Source: Pseudomonadota bacterium
GTDB taxonomy: Bacteria > Pseudomonadota > Gammaproteobacteria > Burkholderiales > Sulfuricellaceae
Direction of reading: 5' to 3'
Assembly: GCA_021783895.1 (NCBI GenBank)
Contig: JAJXTJ010000054.1
Span: forward strand, 1-7,264
DNA length: 7,264 nt
The stretch's first letter is position 1. Every line of letters starts with the position of its first letter. Below the pieces are notes generated by a model that ran no database searches, was not told the origin of the DNA, and was given only the letters and a program-made list of their open reading frames with translations. Of the stretch, positions 1 to 7,264 are shown piece after piece. Both the position numbers and the translations under genes were made by a program.

Positions 1-292
1 GCAAGCGCTTCCACGCGGGTTGGTGGCTGCGCGACGCCTGCAGCATGGCTGTCGCAATATCCAGCTCGATCACGCGGGACTTGGCATAGCGCTCCCTCAG
101 TTGGCGCGAACCGTAACCGGTGCCGGAACCGGCGTCGAGTATGACCTGGGGTTCGAATTTGATGTATCGCAGGCGCTCGGCCATGCGGTCGCAGATTTCC
201 CGCTGCAGCACGGCGACCTTGTCATAGGTGGCGGCGGCGCGATCGAAGGAGCGGCGCACCCGGCGCTTGTCCAGTACGAATGGGTCAGTCAT
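1..292 (-). CDS. bioC: BioC, malonyl-ACP O-methyltransferase (N-terminal part, cut by window edge)
   Basis: This is the start of an S-adenosylmethionine-dependent methyltransferase that methylates the free carboxyl of malonyl-ACP, so that fatty-acid synthase can elongate it to pimeloyl-ACP methyl ester for biotin synthesis in the cytoplasm. Ninety-seven codons are visible without a stop. The N-terminus reads MTDPFVLDKRRVRRSFDRAA, followed by ATYDKVAVLQREI, which is typical of BioC (the 'F-x-RAA-x-YD' stretch). The SAM-binding motif I is seen at about residues 51-60 as ILDAGSGTGYG, and an acidic residue at the end of strand 2 (VIELDIA) fits the ribose-binding position. The ATG overlaps the bioH stop by eight bases (ATGACTGA), implying translational coupling; its own Shine-Dalgarno sequence is weak. 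The family is usually about 250-300 residues, so roughly two thirds lies beyond base 1. Confidence rests on both the motifs and the position after bioH. Confidence 0.93.
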   Translation of the reverse strand, partial: MTDPFVLDKRRVRRSFDRAAATYDKVAVLQREICDRMAERLRYIKFEPQVILDAGSGTGYGSRQLRERYAKSRVIELDIATAMLQASRSHQPAWKRL

Positions 293-1049
293 CCAAAAAT
301 CCGGTCACAATTTCGGTAAATTCCACAGGGTGTGACAAAAACGGCGCATGTGCGGCGCCCGGCAAAACCTCCAGGTACGCTGCTGGCATTTGTTCGGCAA
401 GCCAATGCGCAGCACCCACCGGAGTGAGCATGTCGCGCCCGCCATGCAACAGCAAAGTCGGGGTTTTAATCGTCGCGGCGCGGTCGCGCAAGTCGCTCTC
501 CAGCAGAATGTTCAGTCCTGACCGCAAGGTTTGCTCATCAGGGTAACCGCGAGTAAACAAAATGTCGCGCAAGCGTTTCAGCACCGTTTTCATATCATCG
601 GCTCCGCGCGCCTGGAGAGCCAAAAAGCGCTTCAGCGTGCCCTCGTAATCGGTTTCCAAAGCAGCCGCGAACGCCAGCAGCACTTCGCACCGCACCGCCC
701 ACGGCCAATCTTCCCGCGCCGTAAAGCACGGCGTGCTGGCCGTCAAAATCAGGCGCTCGACCCGGCCCGGAAACAGCCGCGCCATTTCCAACGCCACCTG
801 TCCGCCTAGCGACCAGCCGCAAACTTGAAACTTTTCCGGCAGTGCGGTCGCCACTGCGCGAGCCAGATGCTCCAGAGTGTAAGCTTCGAATGCCGGGCTT
901 GCTCCATAGCCGGGCAAATCGACGATATACAGCCGGAAACGCTGTGCCAGGGCATCGCGTACCCCTTCCCACACCCCGCCGTGCATTCCCCATCCGTGGA
1001 GAAGGGTGAGGTCTGGCCCCCTGCCCACCATTTCGATGTGCATGCTCAT
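285..1049 (-). CDS. bioH: BioH, pimeloyl-[ACP] methyl ester carboxylesterase
   Basis: This alpha/beta hydrolase of 254 residues cleaves the methyl ester of pimeloyl-ACP once the chain has seven carbons, which ends the BioC-started elongation and releases the substrate for BioF. Visible landmarks are the oxyanion-side motif LLHGWGMHGGVW (residues 16-27), the nucleophile elbow GWSLGG with Ser80, the acid Asp206 in HGGRDMLTP, and the base His234 in GAAHAPFLSHP. Length and triad spacing are close to E. coli BioH (Ser82, Asp207, His235 there). The ATG overlaps the bioF stop as ATGA, and a purine-rich GGAAAG lies a few bases upstream; a second Met two codons later is a possible alternative start. 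The gene sits between bioF and bioC, and this context separates it from the many generic hydrolases of the fold. Confidence 0.95.
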   Translation of the reverse strand: MSMHIEMVGRGPDLTLLHGWGMHGGVWEGVRDALAQRFRLYIVDLPGYGASPAFEAYTLEHLARAVATALPEKFQVCGWSLGGQVALEMARLFPGRVERLILTASTPCFTAREDWPWAVRCEVLLAFAAALETDYEGTLKRFLALQARGADDMKTVLKRLRDILFTRGYPDEQTLRSGLNILLESDLRDRAATIKTPTLLLHGGRDMLTPVGAAHWLAEQMPAAYLEVLPGAAHAPFLSHPVEFTEIVTGFLDD

Positions 1050-2206
1050 GCAGCACTTTCCAGCTCGTTCAGTGCCTCAGCCAGCTGCGCCACATCTTCC
1101 AGGCTGTGTGCCGCCGACAGCGAAATGCGCAGGCGCGCTTCGCCCTTGGGCACGGTGGGCGGACGTATCGCCGGCACCCAGATACCGCGCCCGCGCAGCG
1201 CCTCGCTCACCGCCAGCGTTTCCCGGTTGGAACCGATGATCACCGGCTGAATCGGCGTTGTCGAATCCATCAGGCGCCAGCGCCGCAACTTCAGGCCCTG
1301 CCTCAAGGCAGCGATCAATTCCAGCAGGTGCTCGCGCCGCCAAGCTTCCCCTTCGATCAACTTCAGACTGGCAGAAAGCGCGGCGGACAGAAGCGGCGGC
1401 GTGGCGGTGGTATAAATGTAAGTACGCGCTCGCTGCACCAGGTAATCCGCCAGCTCCACCGGCACAGCGACGAAGGCGCCGAACACGCCAGCGGCCTTGC
1501 CCAAAGTTGCCATGTAGACGATACGTTCCGAGGCGATGCCGAAATGTTCGAGTATCCCTCGTCCGCCTGCCCCCAACACACCGAAGCCATGGGCGTCATC
1601 CAGCACCAGCAGCGCATCGTGGCGCTCGCACAGGGCCAGCAATTCCGGTACCGGAGCCATGTCGCCGTCCATACTGAAGACGGCATCCGTCACCACCAGC
1701 TTGCGCTTCGCCCCGGATGCAGCGAGCCGCTTCTCCAGCATGACCAGGTCGAGGTGCGGATAGCGCGTGAATTTGGCGCGGGACAACAGCACCGCATCGT
1801 TGAGCGAAGCATGGTTGAGCTTGTCGGAAAAAATCTCGTCGTCGCGGTCGGCCAGGGCGGTAACGATGCCGAGATTGGCCATGTAACCGGTGGAAAAAAG
1901 CAGCGCCGAAGGAAGGCCGGTGAAAGCGGCCAGCGCAGTCTCCAGTTCATGATGAAGCACACTGTGCCCACTCACCAGATGGGACGCCCCCGCCCCCACG
2001 CCGTAACGCGCCGCAGCCGACTGCGCCGCTCCGATCAGGGCCGGGTGACTGGCAAGACCGAGATAATCGTTACTGCAAAAGGACAGGCATTCTCGACCAC
2101 CCACCACAATCCGGACACCCTGGGGGCCTCCCAGCACGCGGCGATGGCGACGCAGGCCCGCCGCTTCCATGTCTTTCAGTTCATCGGCGAGGTCGGAAAA
2201 TGACAT
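1046..2206 (-). CDS. bioF: BioF, 8-amino-7-oxononanoate synthase
   Basis: This PLP-dependent alpha-oxoamine synthase of 386 residues condenses pimeloyl-ACP (or -CoA) with L-alanine, releasing CO2, to give 8-amino-7-oxononanoate (KAPA). Seen in order: the substrate-site motif SFCSNDYLGLASHP (42-55), GAGASHLVSG (71-80), NHASLNDA with the PLP-stacking His132, the cofactor-binding DDAHGFG (203-209, Asp203 and His206), and the Schiff-base lysine Lys237 in ATLGKAAG. Length matches the family. The chosen ATG is the first canonical start after an in-frame TGA 21 bases upstream, but no Shine-Dalgarno sequence is visible: the upstream bases are the end of a CCGCTGA heptamer array plus ATTT. Met13 (base 2170), preceded by GAAAGAC, is a weaker alternative start. 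The stop codon overlaps the bioH start. The repeat element separates the gene from bioB. Confidence 0.96.
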   Translation of the reverse strand: MSFSDLADELKDMEAAGLRRHRRVLGGPQGVRIVVGGRECLSFCSNDYLGLASHPALIGAAQSAAARYGVGAGASHLVSGHSVLHHELETALAAFTGLPSALLFSTGYMANLGIVTALADRDDEIFSDKLNHASLNDAVLLSRAKFTRYPHLDLVMLEKRLAASGAKRKLVVTDAVFSMDGDMAPVPELLALCERHDALLVLDDAHGFGVLGAGGRGILEHFGIASERIVYMATLGKAAGVFGAFVAVPVELADYLVQRARTYIYTTATPPLLSAALSASLKLIEGEAWRREHLLELIAALRQGLKLRRWRLMDSTTPIQPVIIGSNRETLAVSEALRGRGIWVPAIRPPTVPKGEARLRISLSAAHSLEDVAQLAEALNELESAA

Positions 2207-2210
2207 AAAT

Positions 2211-2361
<151 letters not shown>

Positions 2362-2364
<3 letters not shown>

Positions 2365-3357
2365 CGACCCCATCACCCGGATATCCAGCTTGTCGAACAG
2401 AGCCATATCCTGATCCGAAGAAGGATTGGGCGTAGTCAACAGCTGCTTGCCATAAAAAATGGAGTTGGCGCCGGCCAGGAAGCACAGTGCCTGCAACGGC
2501 TCATCCATCTGTTCGCGTCCGGCGGAAAGTCGCACCAGGCTTTGCGGCATGAGGATGCGCGCCGCTGCGACGGTGCGCACGAACTCGAACGGATCCAACG
2601 CTTCGGTGTCTTCCAGCGGCGTGCCTTTGACCTGCACCAGCAGGTTGATCGGCACGGATTCAGGCGGCGGGTTGAGATTGGCCAGCTGTGTCAGCAGAGC
2701 CGCACGGTGGGTGCGCGACTCGCCCATGCCGACGATGCCGCCGGAGCACACCTTCATACCCGCCTGCCGCACCTGATCAAGGGTATCGAGCCGATCCTGA
2801 TAGGTGTGGGTGGTAACCACCGCGCCGTAGTACTCCGGCGCGGTGTCCAGATTGTGGTTGTAGTAATCCAGGCCGGCCTCGCGCAGTTGCTCGGCTTGTC
2901 CGTCCTTCAGCATGCCAAGGGTGACGCAGGTCTCCAGCCCGAGCCCGCGAACGGCGGTGATCATGTCGAGCACCGGCTTGAGATCTTTCTGCTTCGGCCC
3001 GCGCCATGCCGCGCCCATGCAAAAACGGGTGGCGCCCTTGGCCTTAGCTGCCTTGGCCTTGTCAACCACGGTTTCAAGCGCCAGTAAATCTTCCTGCTCC
3101 AGGCCGGTATCGTGGCGCTTCGACTGAGAACAGTAGCCGCAATCCTCGGAGCATCCTCCGGTCTTGATGGAAAGCAGTGTGCTCACCTGCACTTCATTCG
3201 GGTCAAAATGGACTCGATGGACAGTTTGCGCCTGGAACACCAGGTCGCTGAAGGGCAACGCAAGCAGCGCTTCAGCCTCGGCGACCGACCAGCGCCGGCA
3301 TTCCCCGGCGTCCTTTACTGCCACACCCTGACCGGGACTGATGAATAGATCACTCAT
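2362..3357 (-). CDS. bioB: BioB, biotin synthase
   Basis: This radical-SAM enzyme of 331 residues inserts sulfur into dethiobiotin to make biotin, using one [4Fe-4S] cluster to cleave SAM and a sacrificial [2Fe-2S] cluster as the sulfur donor. The radical-SAM motif CSEDCGYC gives Cys69, Cys73 and Cys76. The expected [2Fe-2S] ligands are Cys113 (RFCMGAAWR), Cys144 ([10 protein letters not shown]), Cys204 ([12 protein letters not shown]) and Arg276 (VRLSAGRE), each offset by 16 from E. coli numbering. YNHNLDT (166-172) and the end motif [12 protein letters not shown] are also typical. A strong GGAGG lies nine bases before the ATG (3367-3371). The start overlaps the stop of the upstream membrane-protein gene by eight bases (ATGAGTGA). 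The TAG stop is the first heptad of the downstream repeat element. All catalytic residues are present, so the enzyme should be active. Confidence 0.98.
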
Positions 3358-3751
3358 GAACAGGCACCTCCACCCACATATCCTGCCAATTTTCGCGGCT
3401 GATCCTGATCAAATCCCGTATCCCCAATGGCACTACCACCAATAAACTCACGACCCACACCGTGAGCAGCAAATTCACTCCGCCGCCCACCCAAGCCGTC
3501 ATCGCGCCGCTGAAGTTAAGCACCACCACCAGCGTACCGGCCAAGCCATAGAAACGGTATCCCGCCCAGCGCTGGTATTCCCTGACCCGCATATCGGGAT
3601 GGTGGGCAACGGAAGCGTAGGCGAAGATCGAAGCGGCAATCCAGACCATGATAAGAGGGGGTACCAGCACGGAAATGATGCTGCCGATGATAAAAATCTG
3701 TGCAGAGCGGCGGCAATGTGATGCGCTAATCAATTTCTCAACCGTTTTCAT
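3350..3751 (-). CDS. Small three-helix inner-membrane protein of unknown function, coupled to bioB
   Basis: I do not recognise this 133-residue protein. It has a short basic N-terminus ([18 protein letters not shown]), then three hydrophobic stretches at about 19-47, 68-88 and 92-111, a polar loop between the first two ([17 protein letters not shown]), and a charged C-terminal tail ([20 protein letters not shown]). Pro31-Pro32 lie within the first helix. There is no signal-peptide cleavage site, cysteine pair or enzymatic motif that I can see. It is the first gene after a sigma70-like promoter and its stop overlaps the bioB start (ATGAGTGA), so it is very likely translated together with BioB. 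That suggests, but does not show, a link to biotin metabolism; it could equally be an unrelated passenger. The ribosome-binding site is weak (AAAGA, about nine bases upstream of ATG). Confidence 0.8.
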   Translation of the reverse strand: MKTVEKLISASHCRRSAQIFIIGSIISVLVPPLIMVWIAASIFAYASVAHHPDMRVREYQRWAGYRFYGLAGTLVVVLNFSGAMTAWVGGGVNLLLTVWVVSLLVVVPLGIRDLIRISRENWQDMWVEVPVHE

Positions 3752-3778
3752 AATTCGTCTTTGTTTGATTTTTCACCG

Positions 3779-3784
3779 TAAAAT
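3779..3784 (+). promoter_or_regulatory. Possible -10 box for comF
   Basis: TAAAAT matches five of six bases of the sigma70 -10 consensus and lies 30 bases before the proposed comF start, upstream of its likely ribosome-binding site. No convincing -35 box is found at 16-18 bases upstream, so this is a weak candidate. Confidence 0.25.
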
Positions 3785-3791
3785 GAGCGCA

Positions 3792-3820
3792 ATCATCAAG
3801 GATCGGCCCAAAGTTGTCAA
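3792..3820 (-). promoter_or_regulatory. Sigma70-like promoter for the membrane protein-bioB transcript
   Basis: On the minus strand a perfect -35 box TTGACA (3815-3820) is followed, after exactly 17 bases, by GATGAT (3792-3797), four of six matches to TATAAT. Transcription would start near 3785, about 35 bases before the ATG of the membrane protein gene. An AT-rich stretch (about 3829-3841) just upstream could act as an UP element. The -35 box overlaps the proposed TTG start of the divergent comF. I see no BirA-operator-like palindrome (TTGTAAACC type) or BioR-like TTATCTATAA near it. Confidence 0.6.
3798..3802 (+). promoter_or_regulatory. Ribosome-binding site supporting the TTG start of comF
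   Basis: AAGGA lies 11 bases before the TTG at 3814. No in-frame ATG or GTG exists upstream of the first zinc-binding cysteine pair, and an in-frame TGA at 3784 limits any extension, so this site favours TTG as the start. The spacing is slightly long. Confidence 0.45.
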
Positions 3821-4524
3821 ATCTTTCAACCTATATTTTAAACGGCTGCACAAAATTTGCACATGCAATTTTGCCGCATTATTGCGCACTTTGCGGTGCA
3901 AGCACTGCAAATCGGCTTTTGTGCATGGGTTGCGACGCCGATCTTTCCCCTTATCGGGCACCTGCCTGCCCGGTATGCGCCCTTCCCACCTTGGGTGGCC
4001 TTGTCTGTGGAGACTGCCTTCAGCACCCCCCCACTTTTGACCGCACTCTGGCGGCATTCAGTTATCATTTTCCGATTGATCGCCTGCTGCACGCCTTTAA
4101 ATATTCGGGCAATCTAGCCCTGATCGAAGTACTGGCGAAACCACTGGCCCAGCTCGCCGCTATCCATCCCAAGCCGGATTTGCTGATACCGATGCCGCTC
4201 CATCCGGGGCGACTCAGGGAGCGTGGCTTCAACCAATCACTGGAAATCGCCAAGCCGATTTCGCGCTGGCTAGACATTCCGCTCGCCGCTGATGTCTGCC
4301 AGCGCACGCGCGACACACCACCCCAGGCCGGACTGAAATGGAAGGAGCGCCGCCGCAACGTGCGCGGGGCCTTTGCCTGCGATCTTGATCTCTGCGGGGA
4401 AAAAATTGCCGTGCTGGACGACGTGATGACCACCGGAGCGACCCTGAACGAAATCAGCCGGATATTGAAAGGTCGCGGCGCATCCGAGGTCAGCGCCTGG
4501 GTGGTGGCGCGGACGCTGAAATAA
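3814..4524 (+). CDS. comF: ComF family protein (zinc fingers plus phosphoribosyltransferase fold)
   Basis: ComF proteins are cytoplasmic proteins needed for natural DNA uptake, thought to work with the single-strand DNA import machinery. Here 236 residues carry two zinc-finger cysteine sets: CALC (Cys24, Cys27) with CMGC (Cys37, Cys40), then CPVC (Cys52, Cys55) with CGDC (Cys65, Cys68). The phosphoribosyltransferase domain follows, with PMPLHPGRLRERGFNQS (126-142) and the PRPP-loop motif VLDDVMTTGAT (200-210). Length is normal for the family. The start is TTG: the only in-frame ATG before the second finger lies after the first CxxC. A second in-frame TTG at 3871 is possible but lacks a ribosome-binding site. 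The gene is divergent from the biotin block and convergent with mshN. The 5' end is more AT-rich than its neighbours. comF beside biotin genes is, to my knowledge, a common arrangement in proteobacteria. Confidence 0.93.
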   Translation: MSNLSTYILNGCTKFAHAILPHYCALCGASTANRLLCMGCDADLSPYRAPACPVCALPTLGGLVCGDCLQHPPTFDRTLAAFSYHFPIDRLLHAFKYSGNLALIEVLAKPLAQLAAIHPKPDLLIPMPLHPGRLRERGFNQSLEIAKPISRWLDIPLAADVCQRTRDTPPQAGLKWKERRRNVRGAFACDLDLCGEKIAVLDDVMTTGATLNEISRILKGRGASEVSAWVVARTLK

Positions 4525-4525
4525 A

Positions 4526-4654
<129 letters not shown>

Positions 4655-5743
4655 TTATTTCGACTGAAGTTGCTTCAGGCGTTGTTCGACAAAATTTTGC
4701 AGTTCAGGGCTCAGCCCTCCTGACGTTTTGGCGCGGCTAAACGCCTCCTGGGCTTCTGTCAGGTGATTTTCCGCCTGCAAGGAAATCCCCAGACCCACCA
4801 GCGAGGATACAGAAGTGGGGTCCAGCCGCAACGCGGTCAAATAGTGCTCGATCGCCAATTTATGCTGACCCTGACGTTGCAGCATAGCCGCCAGAAAAGC
4901 CTGGTAGCTTGCATGATCTTTCGCACTCGGCAGGTTTTGCTGCAAGGTTTCGAGCGCGCCGCGTCCATCACCGCGCTCAACCTGAATACGCGCCATATCC
5001 ATGGCAAATTCCGGTCGACTTCTTCCCAGGCTCAAACCATCGCGCAACAGCTGTTCCGCTTGAGCATATTGCTTTTTTTCCACCAGAATACCCGCCAATG
5101 CTTGACGCGATGCGGCATAATCGGGCGCAGCCCCGAGAGATTCACCCAGGCTATCTTGCGCCTCTGTTACCCGCCCCTGCTGAAGCAGAACAACCGCCTT
5201 CTGATATAAAAATTCAGCTCGCTGCTGCGGAGAAATATGCTTTACCGGAGCGACGACAGTCTCTGCTTTTTTTCCGGAACTGTCGTTTTTGCGGGGCGCC
5301 GCTCTGGCTTCCTCCATGCTCTTCGTGTTTCCCAAAGAGATGCTGGCAGGCGCTGCAGTTTCGGGCGACTTGTCTGGTATCCCGGCTCGGTCAGCGGATG
5401 GCAATTCTATCTTTTTTACCTCATCCCGCTTCGGCATGACCGGAACATCCGACAGACGCAACGAGGTCAAACCCTGCACCGGAGGAGGCGCTATTACCGA
5501 AACGACAGGCGGCTGAACGGCAACAGGAGGATTAACCGGCACAGGGTGTCGCATCTGCAACAGCCACCCCAGCACGATAATAATTCCCAGCAAAACGGCC
5601 AGCGCGACCCACCACCAGCCGCTGCGCTGCTCGCTGCCGCGCGGCGCTACCGCTCGCACGCCCGCAAGCAGACCGCGTTCGCCGCCTTGGCTCTGGCTCT
5701 GGCGCTGGTCCAGATCCTGCAACATGCGATTGATCAGGCTCAT
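4655..5743 (-). CDS. mshN: MshN-like TPR protein of MSHA-type pilus biogenesis
   Basis: This is a bitopic inner-membrane protein of 362 residues belonging to a mannose-sensitive hemagglutinin type IV pilus assembly system; its exact job in the machine is not established. The N-terminus MSLINRMLQDLDQRQ is the family signature. One transmembrane helix follows at about 43-64 (WWWVALAVLLGIIIVLGWLL), then a proline-rich linker (about 67-90) and a low-complexity region to about 170. The rest is helical tetratricopeptide-like repeats, with units near 180-210, 211-240, 245-272, 283-308 and 312-345, placing the repeats in the periplasm. I chose the ATG at 5743 because it restores the family N-terminus and overlaps the mshM stop as ATGA; an in-frame GTG at 5755 would add four residues. 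It is the last gene before a terminator-like repeat, so no mshE follows directly. Confidence 0.88.
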   Translation of the reverse strand: MSLINRMLQDLDQRQSQSQGGERGLLAGVRAVAPRGSEQRSGWWWVALAVLLGIIIVLGWLLQMRHPVPVNPPVAVQPPVVSVIAPPPVQGLTSLRLSDVPVMPKRDEVKKIELPSADRAGIPDKSPETAAPASISLGNTKSMEEARAAPRKNDSSGKKAETVVAPVKHISPQQRAEFLYQKAVVLLQQGRVTEAQDSLGESLGAAPDYAASRQALAGILVEKKQYAQAEQLLRDGLSLGRSRPEFAMDMARIQVERGDGRGALETLQQNLPSAKDHASYQAFLAAMLQRQGQHKLAIEHYLTALRLDPTSVSSLVGLGISLQAENHLTEAQEAFSRAKTSGGLSPELQNFVEQRLKQLQSK

Positions 5744-6582
5744 TTTCGCCACCACCAGTTGAATTTTTTTCTGCTTGCCGCAGGCGTATCCATTGCCGCC
5801 GCCTTTACGTGGTGCACGGCAACTTCATGCCTTCCTTCACCATAAGCCATGAGCAGGGCTTTGTGAGCCAGAATATTCACCAACCGTGGCACTCCGCTGC
5901 TGGTACGGTACAACGCACGCTCCGCCGCTTGCTGGAACAGGCGGTTACCCTTGTACCCCGCCACACGCAAACGATGCTCGATATAATGCGTCAACTCAAC
6001 CCGGTTCAGCGGGCCGAGATGGTAATGAAAGGTGATGCGCTGCTTGAGTTGACGGATCGATTCCTGTGCCAGCTTCTGATCCAATTCGGGTTGCCCGAAC
6101 AGAACAATCTGCAGCAACTTGCGTTTCTCGGTTTCGAGGTTGGTCAACAAACGCAACGCCTCCAGGGTTTCCAGCGGCATCGACTGAGCCTCGTCAAGGC
6201 ACAACAGCACACGCTTGCCCTCGCTCGCCAGTTGGAGCAACCGGAGATTGATGGCCTTGAGCAAGTGATACTGGTCGACATCCTTGTCCTGCGGAATCTC
6301 CAGCTCCTCCGCCAGCGCCATCATCAGGGTGCGCGGTTCGAGGTAGGGATTGGGGATATAAGTGGTGTAAAACTCGTTCCGCAGCGTGGTCAGAAAGGTG
6401 CGGCACAACAGGGTCTTGCCCGTCCCCACCTCACCGGTGATCTTGATGAAACCCTCGCCGCTGCGAGCAGCGACCAGCAATGTATTCAACGCTTCCTGGT
6501 AACGCGAGCAGGCAAAGAAAAAACTGGTGTCCGGCGTAATTCCGAAAGGACATTCGGTCAGCCCGAAATGTTCACGATACAT
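5740..6582 (-). CDS. mshM: MshM-like AAA+ ATPase (ExeA/GspA family)
   Basis: This 280-residue ATPase of the ExeA-like group is associated with secretin assembly or placement in MSHA pilus systems. The opening MYREHFGLTECPFGITPD is the classic start of the family. Walker A is GEVGTGKT (50-57), Walker B is LLCLDEA (126-132), a sensor-1-like stretch is QIVLFGQPEL (158-167), and GVPRLVNILAHKALL (230-244) matches the conserved C-terminal subdomain. Unlike ExeA it ends soon after this domain, without a transmembrane helix or peptidoglycan-binding domain, as expected for MshM. The C-terminus is basic and tryptophan-rich (RKKFNWWWRK). The ATG follows the mshL stop with no gap (TAAATG) and has only a weak ribosome-binding site, so translation probably depends on coupling. 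Confidence 0.92.
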   Translation of the reverse strand: MYREHFGLTECPFGITPDTSFFFACSRYQEALNTLLVAARSGEGFIKITGEVGTGKTLLCRTFLTTLRNEFYTTYIPNPYLEPRTLMMALAEELEIPQDKDVDQYHLLKAINLRLLQLASEGKRVLLCLDEAQSMPLETLEALRLLTNLETEKRKLLQIVLFGQPELDQKLAQESIRQLKQRITFHYHLGPLNRVELTHYIEHRLRVAGYKGNRLFQQAAERALYRTSSGVPRLVNILAHKALLMAYGEGRHEVAVHHVKAAAMDTPAASRKKFNWWWRK

Positions 6583-7264
6583 TTACTGCCGCTCTGCATT
6601 CATGGCCTTTGGCTCGCGCTTCAAAATCTGGATGCGCTGCTGGCTTTGCAGGATATCCTGCGACCAACTGTCGTTGTTATGGATGATCGTCGGCTTGAGC
6701 AGAATCACCAGTTCACGCTTCTTCGAAACCTTGTTGGTGTTGCGGAACAGCTCACCCAACCCAGGCACGTCGCCCAGACCGGGCACCTGGGAGCGATCAT
6801 CGGTTTGCGACTGGCTCATCAGGCCGCCTATCGCCACTACCTTGCCGTCCTGCGCCCGCACGATACTGTCGGTTTCGCTGATATTGCTCGAAGCCAGCGG
6901 CAAATTGAGCACGCCTCCACCGGAGCCAAGATCCACCACCTTGTTCACGGTCGTCACCTGGCTGACCGAAGGATGGATATGCAGAATGATGTTGCCGTTG
7001 TCATCGATCTGCGGCGTCACATCCAGCGCAATGCCGGAAAAGAAAGGCTGCAACGTCACGTTGGGCGTGGTCGTGATGCTCGTACCGCTGGTAACCAGAT
7101 TAGTGCTGACATTGGTGACGAAGAAATCGTCGGTACCGACCTTGAGCACCGCCTTCTGGTTGTTCATCGTGGCGATGCGCGGACTGGAAAGCACATGCAC
7201 GTTGCCCTGGCTTTCCAGGAACGAAAGCAGCGCGGCGAAGTTGCTGGTCTGGAAGGCCAAACCC
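6583..7264 (-). CDS. mshL: MshL-like secretin, C-terminal part (cut by window edge)
   Basis: This is the end of an outer-membrane secretin through which an MSHA-type pilus would be extruded. About 226 residues are visible and the frame stays open to base 7264, so the N-terminal domains lie outside the window; the TTG near the edge is an internal leucine codon, not a start. The secretin (GspD/PilQ) domain is recognised by HVLSSPRIATMNNQKAVLKVG, the membrane-strand segment GIALDVTPQIDDNGNIILHI, the stretch VRAQDGKVVAIGGLM, and the family signature VPGLGDVPGLGELFRN followed by KRELVILLKPTII. The tail after this is short (about 30 residues) and polar. The stop is directly followed by the mshM start, and the order L-M-N is that of known MSHA loci, which favours MshL over PilQ or GspD. 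Confidence 0.92.
   Translation of the reverse strand, partial: GLAFQTSNFAALLSFLESQGNVHVLSSPRIATMNNQKAVLKVGTDDFFVTNVSTNLVTSGTSITTTPNVTLQPFFSGIALDVTPQIDDNGNIILHIHPSVSQVTTVNKVVDLGSGGGVLNLPLASSNISETDSIVRAQDGKVVAIGGLMSQSQTDDRSQVPGLGDVPGLGELFRNTNKVSKKRELVILLKPTIIHNNDSWSQDILQSQQRIQILKREPKAMNAERQ

Noticed and set aside
1106..2203. A 365-codon plus-strand open frame antisense to bioF.
   Set aside because: bioF on the other strand has every catalytic motif; the antisense translation is rich in Arg, Gln and His with no recognisable domain, as expected from a GC-rich shadow frame.
2542..3087. A 181-codon plus-strand open frame antisense to bioB.
   Set aside because: It lies wholly opposite the cluster-ligand region of bioB and shows no family motif, so it is a shadow frame.
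3648..4040. Plus-strand frame of 130 codons spanning the comF upstream region.
   Set aside because: It overlaps the comF zinc-finger coding region in another frame and the antisense of the membrane protein gene; comF has the clear domain evidence.
5740..5755. GTG at 5755 as the mshN start.
   Set aside because: The ATG at 5743 restores the family N-terminus MSLINRML and makes a standard ATGA overlap with mshM.
6583..7260. Treating the TTG at 7260 as the start of a short secretin gene.
   Set aside because: The frame is open to the window edge and the protein begins in the middle of a secretin domain, so the gene is cut by the window rather than truncated.

Overview
The window looks like a chromosomal segment of a Gram-negative betaproteobacterium. 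I infer a relative of the Nitrosomonadales (Gallionellaceae or Sulfuricellaceae type) from the biotin gene order bioB-F-H-C, the nearby comF and the MSHA-type pilus genes; no marker gene in the window proves the taxon. It is densely coded, mostly on the minus strand, and no stretch without a gene exceeds about 155 bases. Seven of the eight genes have a recognisable family; one small membrane protein does not.

Biotin block (1-3751, all minus strand, read from high to low coordinates): a 133-residue three-helix membrane protein of unknown function, then bioB, an intergenic repeat element, bioF, bioH, and the first 97 codons of bioC, which leaves the window at base 1. BioC methylates malonyl-ACP to start pimelate synthesis on the fatty-acid machinery. 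BioH removes the methyl group from pimeloyl-ACP. BioF condenses pimeloyl-ACP with alanine. BioB inserts sulfur into dethiobiotin. Only bioA and bioD are missing, and they may lie beyond the left edge. Stop/start overlaps (ATGAGTGA, ATGA, ATGACTGA) indicate translational coupling on either side of the repeat element. A good sigma70-like promoter (TTGACA, 17 bases, GATGAT) lies just upstream of the block.

Divergent from this block is comF (3814-4524, plus strand), a double zinc-finger phosphoribosyltransferase-fold protein of DNA uptake that appears to start with TTG.

Right block (4655-7264, minus strand): the end of mshL (outer-membrane secretin), mshM (AAA+ ATPase) and mshN (TPR protein), consecutive genes for a mannose-sensitive-hemagglutinin-type type IV pilus.

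The least ordinary feature is a dispersed intergenic repeat present twice (2211-2364 and 4526-4654). Each copy, read on the minus strand, begins at the stop codon of a minus-strand gene, runs through degenerate heptads, then a conserved core with a terminator-like hairpin and T-run, then a perfect heptamer array of CCGCTGA (12 and 7 units). One copy splits the biotin operon and leaves bioF with no visible Shine-Dalgarno sequence. I see no evidence of a new multi-gene system; the repeat element and the unknown membrane gene coupled to bioB are the items most worth a second look.
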